Positions 36,652 through 45,979 of a stretch of 64,000 bases of DNA are shown here, piece by piece. The notes beneath the pieces were generated by a model. The model was not told where the DNA came from. It searched no databases and saw only the letters and a list, made by a program, of their open reading frames with translations. Position 1 is the stretch's first letter. Each line of letters opens with the position of its first letter. The translations under genes were made by a program, and so were the position numbers. This DNA is from Mycobacterium persicum. GTDB taxonomy: Bacteria; Actinomycetota; Actinomycetes; Mycobacteriales; Mycobacteriaceae. The DNA lies in assembly GCF_002086675.1 (NCBI RefSeq), contig NZ_MVIF01000018.1, positions 1-64,000 of the forward strand, in the 5' to 3' direction.

Positions 36652-38868
36652 CTACCGGAATGTGACGGCAAGTACGCACACGTCGTCGTCGCGTGGCGGC
36701 GGCGCCAGAGCTGCGGTGAGGCTCTGGCACGCCTCGCGCAACGAGGTATGCGCCCGCCAGCCGGTGACGAGTTGCTCAGCCTGGGCCAGCGCCTTTTCGA
36801 TGTCGTGGCCACGCCGGTCGATCAGGCCGTCGGTGTACATCACCAGGATGTCGCCGGCTTCGATGAGCGCCTGGTCCTGCTCGTAGGCGGCGTGACGGCG
36901 CGGGCCTAACACCGGTCCACGCCCCCCGCCGAGCCGGACGACCTTGCCAGTGCCGCAACGGCGCAGCAGCGACGGCGGATGACCGGCGGAACCGTAATGC
37001 AGCACGCCGGATCCGGGGTCGAAGATCGCCACCGTCATGGTGGCGAACTTCCCGTGGCTGGCATGGCCGGTGAAGATGTTCAGTTCGGCAAGCAGCTGGG
37101 ACGGCGGCAGCCCCTGAACCGCCAGTGCTCGCCCGGCCGCGCGGAGCTGGGCCATGTCCTCCACCGCCGCCAGACCATGGCCCACCACATCACCGACCGC
37201 CAGGTAGGTCCGGTTCTTCGGCAGCGACATCGCGTCCCACCAGTCCCCGCCCAGGCCATGAGTCACATCGGCGGGCTGGTAGCACACCGCCAGGTCCAGG
37301 CCCGCGATCTCGGGCGGACACGCCGGCAGCACGGCCGCCTGCAGCACCGCCGCCCGGGTGTGCTCGTCAGCGTAGGCACGGGCACGGATCAGTGCTTGGG
37401 TGACCATGGACGCCACCGCGGAGACGAACGAGCGCTGGGTAGCGTCCAGCGGCTGGGACCGGCTCCACACCAGCTCCAACACGCCGATGCGGGTTTGGCC
37501 GACGGTCAATGGCCACACACCCACCGAGGCAATGCCGGCCGCCATCGTCCAGTGCGCGGTGTCGGGGTAACGCCGCTGATACTCAACTTCGTCGCGGATC
37601 AATACCGGGATCCCGGTGCCCATCGCGTCGGTGGCCGCGCACGACTGAGTCAACGGCAGGCCATCGGCAAACTGCGTCACGATGGGCGGCAGCTCGCCGG
37701 CCATGTGCATCCAATGCAGGGTGTTGCCGTCGTCGCTGACCAGTCCCAGCGCCAAAGCATGCACCCCGGCATACGTGCGCACCTCCACGGAGGTGGCCCG
37801 ACCGATCTCCTCGGGGGTCAGCGCGGCCGCGAGTGACTCGCCCAGCCGCGCCAACGATTCCAGGCGGGTCCGTTCGCGCTGTTCGGCCTGTCGCTGCCTG
37901 ATCGCGGAGATCCGTCCAGCGGCTTCTTGGCCGATCAGCAGGGAAACCAACATGATGACCGCGATAAATCCCTGTGTGGCAGCCAGCCGGGCCGGCCCCG
38001 GCAGCGGCGCCGCGGCAAACGCGCCCCGGCCGGCGGCGGTCATGTAGTTGGCCGCGACCGCCAACACCGCGCTGGCCAGGGCCGCGCCGATGACCTCCAG
38101 CCGAAACGCCGCCCAGGCCAGCACGGGCAGCAGTAACAACGCCGGTGGTGAACGAATCGAAAATGCGGCCACCGACAACGCGGCGGCAAGGACGACCACC
38201 AGCGTCGTTTCCACCCGCCGGGCAGCCAGGAGCTGGCGCTGGCGCGGCCACAGAAGCGCCGGTGCACCGACCACCAACGCACCCAGCCCGTCGGCGGCCA
38301 CCCAGCGCGCCACGCCACCTGGCCACCAGATTCCCGCGTACGCCACACCGACCACCGCACCCAGCAGCCCGCCGACCAACGGGCCCAACACACATGCCCC
38401 GGCGACATAGCGGGCAAGATCGGTGCGCCGCCGCAGGTCCGGCGCACCCCCACACCATGCTCGGACCAACGACGCACCCACCAACGGCTCGATCGCGTTG
38501 GCCGCGGCAAGCCCGGCAGCCGCCAACATGTCCATCCCGTGGTGCGCATCGACCACAAGCTCGGCGGCCACGATCGCGGCGACGACCGCCGCCCAGCGCG
38601 CCCGATTGGTCAGCAGCATCGCGGCCACCGTCACGCCCGCGGGCGGGAAAAACGCGAATCCCACCGCGGGACCGAAAGCCTGCCACGAGTCCGCGCCCGC
38701 CGAAGCTCCGACCGCGGCGATGCCCGACGAATGCCACGCCAATTCCGCGCCACCGCCGTAGAGCACCGCGACCACGCCGAATAGGCCCGCGATCGACCAC
38801 CAGTCGGCGAGGCGATGTCGGGGGCGTGGCCGGAGCCCAGCCGGCGGCGACGGCGGAGTCACCGGCAC
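36652..38868 (-). CDS. MASE1-like membrane sensor, GAF and PP2C-type phosphatase
   Basis: A 738-residue signalling protein. About 320 N-terminal residues form eight or nine hydrophobic helices of MASE1 type (PAVGFAFFPPAGVTVAAMLL is characteristic). A short coiled coil (RQRQAEQRERTRLESLARLGESLAAAL) leads to a GAF domain (about 345-500) and a SpoIIE/RsbU-type PP2C phosphatase (about 520-738). Its metal aspartates lie in LGGDWWDAM, VGDVVGHG and MYTDGLID. Proteins of this kind dephosphorylate anti-sigma antagonists. The GTG start is at 38868. It converges on the diiron oxygenase gene and has no counterpart here in M. tuberculosis. Confidence 0.85.
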   Translation of the reverse strand: MPVTPPSPPAGLRPRPRHRLADWWSIAGLFGVVAVLYGGGAELAWHSSGIAAVGASAGADSWQAFGPAVGFAFFPPAGVTVAAMLLTNRARWAAVVAAIVAAELVVDAHHGMDMLAAAGLAAANAIEPLVGASLVRAWCGGAPDLRRRTDLARYVAGACVLGPLVGGLLGAVVGVAYAGIWWPGGVARWVAADGLGALVVGAPALLWPRQRQLLAARRVETTLVVVLAAALSVAAFSIRSPPALLLLPVLAWAAFRLEVIGAALASAVLAVAANYMTAAGRGAFAAAPLPGPARLAATQGFIAVIMLVSLLIGQEAAGRISAIRQRQAEQRERTRLESLARLGESLAAALTPEEIGRATSVEVRTYAGVHALALGLVSDDGNTLHWMHMAGELPPIVTQFADGLPLTQSCAATDAMGTGIPVLIRDEVEYQRRYPDTAHWTMAAGIASVGVWPLTVGQTRIGVLELVWSRSQPLDATQRSFVSAVASMVTQALIRARAYADEHTRAAVLQAAVLPACPPEIAGLDLAVCYQPADVTHGLGGDWWDAMSLPKNRTYLAVGDVVGHGLAAVEDMAQLRAAGRALAVQGLPPSQLLAELNIFTGHASHGKFATMTVAIFDPGSGVLHYGSAGHPPSLLRRCGTGKVVRLGGGRGPVLGPRRHAAYEQDQALIEAGDILVMYTDGLIDRRGHDIEKALAQAEQLVTGWRAHTSLREACQSLTAALAPPPRDDDVCVLAVTFR

Positions 38869-39295
38869 TGTGAACCTCCCGCGAAGCCGATGGGGTTGCT
38901 GATGCCCGTTCCGCGGGCGTTATCGGTGCGACGGTGCTTGGCGCTATCGCGCATTTCGCTCCTGTGCCGGTCGTCCGGATCGCACTGCTGGCCGCGGGCC
39001 CCGATTACCCAGCTAAGCCAACCAACCGCACTGCCGACAAATCATCGGCCATCGTCGGATGGCGCGTCAACAAGAAAAACAGCCGCCGCGGGCATCTCTG
39101 AGCAAACACGCCGGCCTGTCGTCGGCGCCGCAATGCCGCCGAGGGTGCGCCGAAGGCGGTGTGGATCGGTGGGCCGGGAATGACTTCCCAAGTGTTGCAA
39201 CAATTCTGCCAACCGGGCACTCGGATATCTCGCCGACAACCCACGACGATGACATAAGGTCGGCACAGGAGTCGACGCCCAGAACCGGGAGCAAC
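38869..39295. other. 427-base divergent region upstream of uspC
   Basis: It lies between the divergent starts of the PP2C-type phosphatase gene and uspC. No convincing gene is present; the frame extending upstream of uspC is open but lacks a signal peptide or family motif. Sequence just before the uspC ATG (GGGAGCAAC) gives a weak ribosome binding site. Confidence 0.5.
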
Positions 39296-40612
39296 ATGTT
39301 CGACAAGCCGTTTGCGCGGCGGCGCCTGTTGCGGGGAGCGGGTGCACTCAGCGTGGCGTCGTTGGCGCCGTGGCCCGCCGGGTGTGCCTCCGACGACGAC
39401 GCCTTGACCTTCTTCTTTGCAGCCAATCCCGACGAAGCGGACGCTCGGATGCGCATCGTCGAGGAGTTTTGCCGCCGCCACCCCGACATCAAGGTGCGGA
39501 CCTTGCTGTCCGGTCCGGGGCCGCTGCAGCAGATATCGACGTTCTGCGCCGGCGGCAAATGTCCCGATGTGCTGATGGCGTGGGAGTTGAGCTACGCCGG
39601 ATTGGCTGACCGGGGTGTGCTGCTGGATCTGAACACCATGCTGGCGCGGGATCCCGGCTTCGCCGCCGAGCTGTCATCGGACGGCATTGGGCCACTGTAT
39701 GAGACGTTCACCTACAACGGCGGCCAATACGCCTTTCCGGAGCAATGGTCGGGAAATTACCTGTACTACAACAAGCGGCTTTTCGCCGCGGCCGGCATTC
39801 GGCCACCGCCCACCAGTTGGGAGCGGCCGTGGACTTTTGCCGAATTTCTCGACGCGGCTCGCGCGCTCACCAAGCGCGATGCCGCGGGACGGGTCAGCCA
39901 GTGGGGGTTTGTCGACACCTTCGTCCCGACCCTCTCCGCCGGACTGTTCGCCATGAACAACGGGGTGCCGTGGTCGTCGCCGAGAATGAACCCGTCGCAT
40001 CTCAACTTCGACAACGCCGCCTTCATCGAAGCCGTCCAGTTCTACGCCGACCTGACCAACAAGCACCAGGTGGCGCCCACCGCGTCCGAGCTGCAGTCGA
40101 CGGCCACGCCGGAGTTGTTCTCGCGGGGCATGGCGGCGATGGCACTGGGCGGGCACTGGCGCTACCAGACGTTCGACCGCGCCGGCGGCCTGGATTTCGA
40201 TGTGACCGCGCTGCCGTTGGGCCCACAGGGGCACGCGCCCCGCTCCAATATCGGCGCCACCGGATTGGCCATCGCTGCCAGTTGTCAGCGCCGGGAGCAG
40301 GCCTGGGAGTTCGTCAAGTTCGCGACCGGACCCGTGGGTCAGGCGTTGATCGGCGAAACCAACCTTTTCGTGCCGGTCGTGTGGTCTGCGATCAACTCGG
40401 CCGGATTCGCCAATGCACACAGTAGGGTTGACAATCTCGCCGTACTCACCGGAGGACCGAGCCATTCCCAGGGCCTGCCCATCACCCCGGCGTGGCCGAA
40501 GGTCTACGCCCTGATGGAACGCAGCATGGGACCGGTACTACGCGGATCCCGCCCGGCGATATCGCTGACCGGGCTGTCGCGAGCCGTCGATGAGGTGCTG
40601 CGCGGCCCGTGA
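39296..40612 (+). CDS. uspC: Amino-sugar ABC transporter binding lipoprotein UspC
   Basis: A 438-residue extracytoplasmic solute-binding protein (Rv2041c-like, about 439 residues). The N-terminus has a twin-arginine motif (ARRRLLRGAG) and a lipobox (PWPAGC), so it is probably Tat-exported and lipid-anchored. The mature part is a type-1 sugar-binding fold with ALTFFFAANPDEADARMRIVEEF and GMAAMALGGHWR. M. tuberculosis UspC binds amino-sugar-like ligands and is thought to take part in recycling cell-wall sugars. The start at ATG 39296 is placed at the twin-arginine signal. The stop overlaps uspA as GTGA. Confidence 0.93.
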   Translation: MFDKPFARRRLLRGAGALSVASLAPWPAGCASDDDALTFFFAANPDEADARMRIVEEFCRRHPDIKVRTLLSGPGPLQQISTFCAGGKCPDVLMAWELSYAGLADRGVLLDLNTMLARDPGFAAELSSDGIGPLYETFTYNGGQYAFPEQWSGNYLYYNKRLFAAAGIRPPPTSWERPWTFAEFLDAARALTKRDAAGRVSQWGFVDTFVPTLSAGLFAMNNGVPWSSPRMNPSHLNFDNAAFIEAVQFYADLTNKHQVAPTASELQSTATPELFSRGMAAMALGGHWRYQTFDRAGGLDFDVTALPLGPQGHAPRSNIGATGLAIAASCQRREQAWEFVKFATGPVGQALIGETNLFVPVVWSAINSAGFANAHSRVDNLAVLTGGPSHSQGLPITPAWPKVYALMERSMGPVLRGSRPAISLTGLSRAVDEVLRGP

Positions 40613-41553
40613 CATCGATCGACACGCCGGGGACCGCGAAGCGCCCCACCAGGCCGAGCCTCTGGCGCCGCCGGCCGTGGGCCGGGCGACTGTTCGTCGC
40701 GCCGAATCTGGCTGCCGTCGTGGTGTTCATGCTGTTCCCGCTCGGGTTCTCGCTGTACATGAGCTTTCAGAGCTGGGACCTGTTCACCCCGCCAAAGTTT
40801 GTGGGTCTGCGGAATTTCCGCGACTTGTTCACCGCTGACCCGTTGTTTCTCATCGCGGTGCGCAACACGGCGATCTTCACTGTCGGGACGGTTGCCCCGA
40901 CCGTTCTCATCAGCCTCGCCATCGCCGGCGTGCTGAACCGGAAAGCCAAGGGCATCGGCATCTTTCGGACGATCACGTTCTTACCGCTGGCCATTTCGTC
41001 GGTGGTGATGGCGGTGATCTGGCAATTCGTCTTCGATACCAACAACGGATTGCTCAACATCATGTTGGGCTGGGTGGGCATCGGCCCGATCCCCTGGCTG
41101 ATCGAACCCAGGTGGGCCATGGCCTCGCTGTGTCTGGTCAGTGTGTGGCGAAGCGTGCCGTTTGCCACCGTCGTGCTGCTGGCCGCGATGCAGGGGGTTC
41201 CTGAAACCGTTTACGAGGCAGCCAAAATCGACGGCGCCGGCGAGATACGGCAGTTCGTGTCGATTACGGTGCCGTTGATCCGCGGCGCGATGTCGTTCGT
41301 CGTGGTCATCTCGATCATCCACGCATTCCAGGCTTTCGATCTGGTCTACGTTCTCACCGGGGCGAACGGGGGACCGGAAACCGGAACCTATGTCTTGGGC
41401 ATCATGCTCTTCCAAAACGCCTTTGGATTCCTGGAATTCGGTTACGCGTCGGCGCTGGCCTGGGTGATGTTCGCCGTCTTGCTGATGTTGACCGTGCTTC
41501 AGCTGCGCCTCGCGCGGCGCCGCTCGTGGGAGGCTTCCCGTGGGCTCGGCTGA
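40609..41553 (+). CDS. uspA: Sugar ABC transporter permease UspA
   Basis: A 314-residue inner-membrane permease with six helices. The N-terminal region PNLAAVVVFMLFPLGFSLYMSFQSWD is MalF-type, and the coupling-loop EAA motif reads EAAKIDGAGEIRQFVSITVPLI. It forms the channel together with UspB. It starts with GTG overlapping the uspC stop and overlaps uspB by 14 bases, so the operon is translationally coupled. Confidence 0.93.
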   Translation: MTSIDTPGTAKRPTRPSLWRRRPWAGRLFVAPNLAAVVVFMLFPLGFSLYMSFQSWDLFTPPKFVGLRNFRDLFTADPLFLIAVRNTAIFTVGTVAPTVLISLAIAGVLNRKAKGIGIFRTITFLPLAISSVVMAVIWQFVFDTNNGLLNIMLGWVGIGPIPWLIEPRWAMASLCLVSVWRSVPFATVVLLAAMQGVPETVYEAAKIDGAGEIRQFVSITVPLIRGAMSFVVVISIIHAFQAFDLVYVLTGANGGPETGTYVLGIMLFQNAFGFLEFGYASALAWVMFAVLLMLTVLQLRLARRRSWEASRGLG

Positions 41554-42382
41554 TCGAGTGGTCATCCGCAACGTTGTTCGCGCCCTGGCCCTGTACACGG
41601 CGCTGATCGCGATCGCCTGGTGCGCCCTGTTCCCGATCGTGTGGGCCCTGTCGGGCTCGTTGAAGAGCGAAGGCGAGGTGAGCCAACCGACGTTGATCCC
41701 CGACCATCCGCAGTGGTCCAACTACGGCGACGTATTCGCGCTGATGCCGTTCTGGCGAATGTTTTTCAACACGGTGCTGTATGCCGGCTGCGTCACCGCC
41801 GGTCAGGTGTTCTTCTGCTCGCTCGCCGGATACGCCTTCGCGCGACTGCACTTTCGCGGCCGCGACACCTTGTTCGTCATGTATCTGGGCACGCTGATGG
41901 TGCCGCTGACGGTCACCGTGATTCCGCAGTTCATTCTCATGCGCGTGCTGGGATGGGTGGACACACCGTGGGCGATGATCGTTCCGGGGTTGTTCGGTAG
42001 CGCCTTCGGCACCTACCTCATGCGGCAGTTCTTCCGCACTCTGCCGGCCGATCTCGAAGAGGCGGCGATTCTGGACGGTTGCTCGCCCTGGCAGATCTAC
42101 TGGCGGATCCTGTTGCCGCATGCTAGGCCGGCGGTGATGGTGCTGGCGGTGCTCACCTGGGTGAGTGTGTGGAACGATTTTCTGTGGCCGCTGCTGATGA
42201 TCCAACGCAACAGCCTGGCCACGCTGACCCTGGGCCTGGTGCGGTTGCGCGGCGAATACGTGGCGCGCTGGCCGGTTTTCATGGCGACGTCGATGCTGAT
42301 CCTGCTGCCGTTGGTGCTCGTCTACGCGGTGGCGCAGCGCTGGTTTATCCGGGGTATCGCCGCGACCGGACTCGGCGGCTAG
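41540..42382 (+). CDS. uspB: Sugar ABC transporter permease UspB
   Basis: A 280-residue MalG-type permease with six helices and the EAA loop EEAAILDGCSPWQIYWRILLPHA. It pairs with UspA and UspC to import a sugar or amino-sugar. The GTG start lies inside the end of uspA. The stop is four bases before the ATPase gene. Confidence 0.93.
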   Translation: MGSADRVVIRNVVRALALYTALIAIAWCALFPIVWALSGSLKSEGEVSQPTLIPDHPQWSNYGDVFALMPFWRMFFNTVLYAGCVTAGQVFFCSLAGYAFARLHFRGRDTLFVMYLGTLMVPLTVTVIPQFILMRVLGWVDTPWAMIVPGLFGSAFGTYLMRQFFRTLPADLEEAAILDGCSPWQIYWRILLPHARPAVMVLAVLTWVSVWNDFLWPLLMIQRNSLATLTLGLVRLRGEYVARWPVFMATSMLILLPLVLVYAVAQRWFIRGIAATGLGG

Positions 42383-42386
42383 CCGC

Positions 42387-43457
42387 ATGGCCACGGTGAG
42401 TTTCGAGGAGGCGACCCGGCGGTACCCCGGCGCAGACCGGCCCGCACTGGACCGTCTGGATCTCGTCGTCGGCGACGGTGAGTTCGTGGTGCTGGTCGGA
42501 CCGTCCGGATGCGGCAAGACCACGTCGCTGCGGATGGTGGCCGGTTTGGAGAAACTGGATTCGGGCAGGATCCGGATCGGCGACCGGGACGTCACCAATG
42601 TCGATCCCAAGGATCGCGATGTCGCCATGGTCTTCCAGAACTACGCCCTCTACCCGCACATGACGGTGGCGCAGAACATGGGATTCGCGTTGAAGGTCGC
42701 CAAGACGCCGAAGCCGCAGATTCGCCAACGAGTGCTGGCCGCCGCGAAATTGCTTGATTTGCAACCATACCTGAACCGCAAGCCCAAGGACCTGTCCGGC
42801 GGACAACGCCAGCGGGTGGCAATGGGGCGCGCCATTGTGCGCCGTCCGCAGGTGTTCCTGATGGACGAGCCGTTGTCCAACCTCGACGCCAAGCTGCGGG
42901 TGCAAACCCGCAATCAGATCGCCGCATTGCAACGTCAACTCGGTACCACGACGGTCTATGTCACCCATGATCAGGTGGAGGCCATGACGATGGGCGACCG
43001 GGTCGCGGTGCTGTGCGACGGGGTGCTGCAACAGTGCGCGCCGCCGCGGGAACTCTACCGCAACCCGGACAACGTGTTCGTCGCCGGATTCATCGGCTCC
43101 CCGGCGATGAATCTGTTCACCCTGCCGATCGCCGATTCCGCAGTGACGCTTGGCGATTGGTCTATCGGTATACCACGCGAGATAGCCGCCGCCGCAGCGG
43201 AGATTGTCGTCGGCATTCGTCCCGAACATTTCGAGGTGGGCAATGTCGGCGTCGAAATCGAGGTCGACGTGGTGGAGGAGCTCGGCGCCGACGCCTATCT
43301 GTATGGCCGGATCAGTGGGGCAGGTCAGCTCGCCGGTCAGGCGATCGTCGCTCGCACGGACGGCCGTCTGCCGCCCGAGCGTGGCGGCCGGGTGCGGCTG
43401 CACCCTCAACCCGGTCAACTGCACTTCTTCGGAGCCGACGGCCGTCGGATTGCCTGA
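42387..43457 (+). CDS. Sugar ABC transporter ATP-binding protein (MalK type)
   Basis: A 356-residue ATPase (Rv2038c-like). Walker A is GPSGCGKTTS, the Q-loop FQNYALYPHMT, the signature LSGGQRQRVAMGRA, Walker B VFLMDEPLSNLD and the switch VTHDQ; a TOBE-type regulatory domain follows from about residue 235. The tight spacing after uspB shows it energises the UspABC importer, although MalK-type ATPases in mycobacteria can serve several transporters. Confidence 0.95.
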   Translation: MATVSFEEATRRYPGADRPALDRLDLVVGDGEFVVLVGPSGCGKTTSLRMVAGLEKLDSGRIRIGDRDVTNVDPKDRDVAMVFQNYALYPHMTVAQNMGFALKVAKTPKPQIRQRVLAAAKLLDLQPYLNRKPKDLSGGQRQRVAMGRAIVRRPQVFLMDEPLSNLDAKLRVQTRNQIAALQRQLGTTTVYVTHDQVEAMTMGDRVAVLCDGVLQQCAPPRELYRNPDNVFVAGFIGSPAMNLFTLPIADSAVTLGDWSIGIPREIAAAAAEIVVGIRPEHFEVGNVGVEIEVDVVEELGADAYLYGRISGAGQLAGQAIVARTDGRLPPERGGRVRLHPQPGQLHFFGADGRRIA

Positions 43458-43498
43458 CCTCGGTGTGCCGCATACCGGTAACTGCCCATGATGCGGCT

Positions 43499-44476
43499 AT
43501 GGTGACGCCGGTGAGCACCCAACGTGTCGATCTGGTCTGCGAAGGCGGCGGGGTCCGGGGGATCGGACTGGTCGGTGCGGTGGACGCGCTGGGCGCGGCC
43601 GGCTACCGGTTTCCCCGTGTCGCAGGGACCAGCGCCGGTGCGATCGTCGCGTCACTGGTCGCCGCGCTGCAGGTTGCGGGGGAACCGCTGACGCGTCTTT
43701 CCGAGATCATGCGCAGCATCGACTACTCGAAGTTCCTCGACCGCAGTCTTATCGGACGGGTGCCGTTGATCGGCGGGGTGCTCTCGCTGCTGACGTCGGA
43801 CGGCGTGTATCAGGGAACCCATCTGGAACAGCTGCTCACCGGTTTGCTAGCCGACTTGGGTGTGCGCACTTTCGCCGACCTGCGTACCGGCGACGAGCCG
43901 GAACAATTCGCCTGGTCGCTGGTGGTCACCGCCAGCGACCTCTCGCGGCGGCGCCTGGTTCGCATCCCGTGGGATCTGGACTCCTATGGCATTGACCCGG
44001 ACGACTTTTCGGTCGCGCGCGCGGTCCATGCCTCGTCGGCGATCCCGTTCGTGTTCGAGCCGGTTCGGGTCGCCGGCGCGACGTGGGTGGACGGAGCACT
44101 GCTGTCGAACTTTCCGGTGGGGCTGTTCGACCGGTCCGACGGCGGGCCGGAGTGGCCGACCTTCGGGATCCGGCTGTCGTCGCGTCCGGGAATTCCGCCC
44201 ACGCATCCGGTTCATGGGCCGGTGTCGTTGGGCCTCGCCGCGATTGAGACGTTGGTCAGCAATCAGGACAACGCCTACATCGACGACCCGTGTACCGTGC
44301 GGCGCACGATCTTCGTCCCGGCCGATGAGATCAGCCCGATCAACTTCGATATCACCGCCGAACAACGCGAGGCCCTGTACCAGCGCGGGTTGCAAGCCGG
44401 TCAAGAGTTTCTGCGGACCTGGAACTACCCCGACTACATCGCGGCGTGCGGCGGCCCCGCCACCCCGTTGGACTAA
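43499..44476 (+). CDS. Patatin-like phospholipase
   Basis: A 325-residue patatin-fold lipid acyl hydrolase (Rv2037c-like). The glycine-rich oxyanion loop is EGGGVRGIGLVGA, the nucleophile serine is in GTSAGAI, and the catalytic aspartate is in DGALLSNFP. There is no signal peptide. It follows the ATPase gene by 41 bases and may be part of the same operon. The ATG at 43499 fits the family start; an upstream in-frame extension would overlap the ATPase gene. The substrate is unknown. Confidence 0.9.
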   Translation: MVTPVSTQRVDLVCEGGGVRGIGLVGAVDALGAAGYRFPRVAGTSAGAIVASLVAALQVAGEPLTRLSEIMRSIDYSKFLDRSLIGRVPLIGGVLSLLTSDGVYQGTHLEQLLTGLLADLGVRTFADLRTGDEPEQFAWSLVVTASDLSRRRLVRIPWDLDSYGIDPDDFSVARAVHASSAIPFVFEPVRVAGATWVDGALLSNFPVGLFDRSDGGPEWPTFGIRLSSRPGIPPTHPVHGPVSLGLAAIETLVSNQDNAYIDDPCTVRRTIFVPADEISPINFDITAEQREALYQRGLQAGQEFLRTWNYPDYIAACGGPATPLD

Positions 44477-44511
44477 GCGCACCGGGCCAACGGTCGAAGC
44501 GGCTCGGGCGG

Positions 44512-45153
44512 TCAGCTCATGCGTTGTGCGAGGGTGCGGTGTCCGGGTCCGCCGAGGTCGGCGAGGGCCGCCGGCCTGCCGGCCATGGCCATCAGCAACG
44601 CCTCACCGGGCCCGGTCACTTCGGGCCCGCTGCCGTGTGCCCAGTCGACGTCGGTTGCCCGTAGCCGCAGTTCCTTGATCCGTGGCCGAGCACCAAGCCG
44701 GGGATTCTTCGGCACCAACTTCAGCACGCGGACGAGTCGCTCGGCGGCAATGGTGCGGGGCCGACCGAGTGGGCGTCGAATGTCTTGGTGGTGGATCATT
44801 CCGTCGACCAGTGCGATCATTCCGTCGAAACGCGCTGTGAGCCCCCGTGGTTGGAGGTGTTGGCCGACGAACTCCAGCAATTCCGGTGGGGTAAGCGCGG
44901 AAAATTCTTGGACGCCGACTTCGTTGGCCCGTACCAGCCGGCCCTTGACGAACCGCTTCAACAGCCCCGGCGAGTTGAGTTCTTCGTAGCTGAACATATG
45001 CGCGACAACATCTTTGACGCTCCATCCGGCGCACAGGCTGGGTGTGGCCCATTGCTGTGGGGTCAGGGACGCCAGAAATTCCGCCAGTTCTGCGCGCTCG
45101 GCACGGGCCATGCTCATCATGGTGGCTTGCGCGCCCTCACCGTCGATGCTCAT
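44512..45153 (-). CDS. DinB/mycothiol-dependent maleylpyruvate isomerase-like protein
   Basis: A 213-residue protein of the TIGR03083 type (Rv2036-like, same length). The helical bundle contains TPSLCAGWSVKDVVAHMFSYE, where the His after VVA, together with the later DGMIHHQDIRRPLG histidines, forms the usual three-His metal site. These proteins are thought to be mycothiol-dependent enzymes. It is the last gene of a three-gene unit led by the ArsR regulator; its start overlaps the SRPBCC gene as ATGA. Confidence 0.88.
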   Translation of the reverse strand: MSIDGEGAQATMMSMARAERAELAEFLASLTPQQWATPSLCAGWSVKDVVAHMFSYEELNSPGLLKRFVKGRLVRANEVGVQEFSALTPPELLEFVGQHLQPRGLTARFDGMIALVDGMIHHQDIRRPLGRPRTIAAERLVRVLKLVPKNPRLGARPRIKELRLRATDVDWAHGSGPEVTGPGEALLMAMAGRPAALADLGGPGHRTLAQRMS

Positions 45154-45638
45154 GGCCGCACCTCGACACCGAACAGGCCGGCATAGCGGTGCAGGTACAA
45201 CGGCCAACCGGCCTCGCCGTCGACGCCGGCTGCCACCGATTCCCAGCCCGGACCGTGTCGGTCGAGGTGACGGTGCTCCAGGTCCACCCGGGTCGTCTCG
45301 GTGGACTCGGCGGTGAACCGGACCTCGACTTCGCTGGTCTTGGACAGATCGGTCTCGGGCTGCCAGGTGGGGCCGATATCCCAGGTGAACACCACCCGAT
45401 TGGGCGGTTCGCAGACCAGCACGCGGGCCCATCTGCACACGCTGCCGTCAACGCCACGGTCGTAGATATGCCCGCCCGCGTGGCATTCGAATACCGTTTC
45501 GGCGATCGGCACCCGGAGCAGGTTGTGCTCGCGGGGCTTGAAGTCGCCGAACCGAGCGGTGAACACCCTGAATGCGCGCTCGATCGGGGCATTGACGACG
45601 ACATGGTGGTGGATTGCGGTGCTTCCCGGACGTGTCAT
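45150..45638 (-). CDS. SRPBCC (AHSA1-like) domain protein
   Basis: A 162-residue START/Bet v 1-like protein (Rv2035-like). It begins IHHHVVVNAPIERAFRVFTARFG and has the central WDIGPTWQPE strand region and a terminal amphipathic helix. Members bind hydrophobic ligands or assist other proteins. It is coupled by four-base overlaps to the ArsR regulator upstream and the DinB-type protein downstream, an arrangement common for ArsR-SRPBCC pairs. Confidence 0.9.
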   Translation of the reverse strand: MTRPGSTAIHHHVVVNAPIERAFRVFTARFGDFKPREHNLLRVPIAETVFECHAGGHIYDRGVDGSVCRWARVLVCEPPNRVVFTWDIGPTWQPETDLSKTSEVEVRFTAESTETTRVDLEHRHLDRHGPGWESVAAGVDGEAGWPLYLHRYAGLFGVEVRP

Positions 45639-45958
45639 ACGCCGTCTCCTTCGATGTCGATGGTCTGTGCGTAGGTGGTCAGGGCTTGTGTCCAGAATCG
45701 GTCGAGGTCGGCGCGTAATGCCTCGAGACCGGTCGGGTCGAGCTGGTAGACCCGACGCGTGCCCGCGGCGCGGTCGCAGACCAGTCCGGCTGCCTTGAGC
45801 ACCTTGAGGTGCTGTGACACCGCCGGCCGGCTGACGGGCAGGTCGCGAGCCAGTTCACCGACGGCCGACGGACCATGAGCAAGGCGTTCCATGATGGCCC
45901 GCCGAGTCCCGTCGGCCAGAGCCTGCCACGCCTGGGCGCCCACTTGGTAAGTAACCAC
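45635..45958 (-). CDS. ArsR family repressor (Rv2034-like)
   Basis: A 107-residue winged-helix repressor. The helix-turn-helix reads GELARDLPVSRPAVSQHLKVL, followed by the wing AAGTRRVYQLDP. No metal-binding cysteine pair is present, so it is not a classical metal sensor. Starting at the GTG at 45958 gives the same length as Rv2034. In M. tuberculosis Rv2034 represses itself and influences phoP and dosR. The dyad just upstream of the start fits self-control. Confidence 0.9.
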   Translation of the reverse strand: MVTYQVGAQAWQALADGTRRAIMERLAHGPSAVGELARDLPVSRPAVSQHLKVLKAAGLVCDRAAGTRRVYQLDPTGLEALRADLDRFWTQALTTYAQTIDIEGDGV

Positions 45959-45963
45959 GAACC

Positions 45964-45979
45964 GTAAGTCTATGCTTAC
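45964..45979. promoter_or_regulatory. Operator dyad of the ArsR-type regulator
   Basis: GTAAG-TCTATG-CTTAC is a perfect five-base dyad with a six-base spacer, placed six bases upstream of the GTG start. On the complement TAGACT inside it could be the -10 element, so repressor binding would cover the promoter and the mRNA would be nearly leaderless. Confidence 0.65.
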
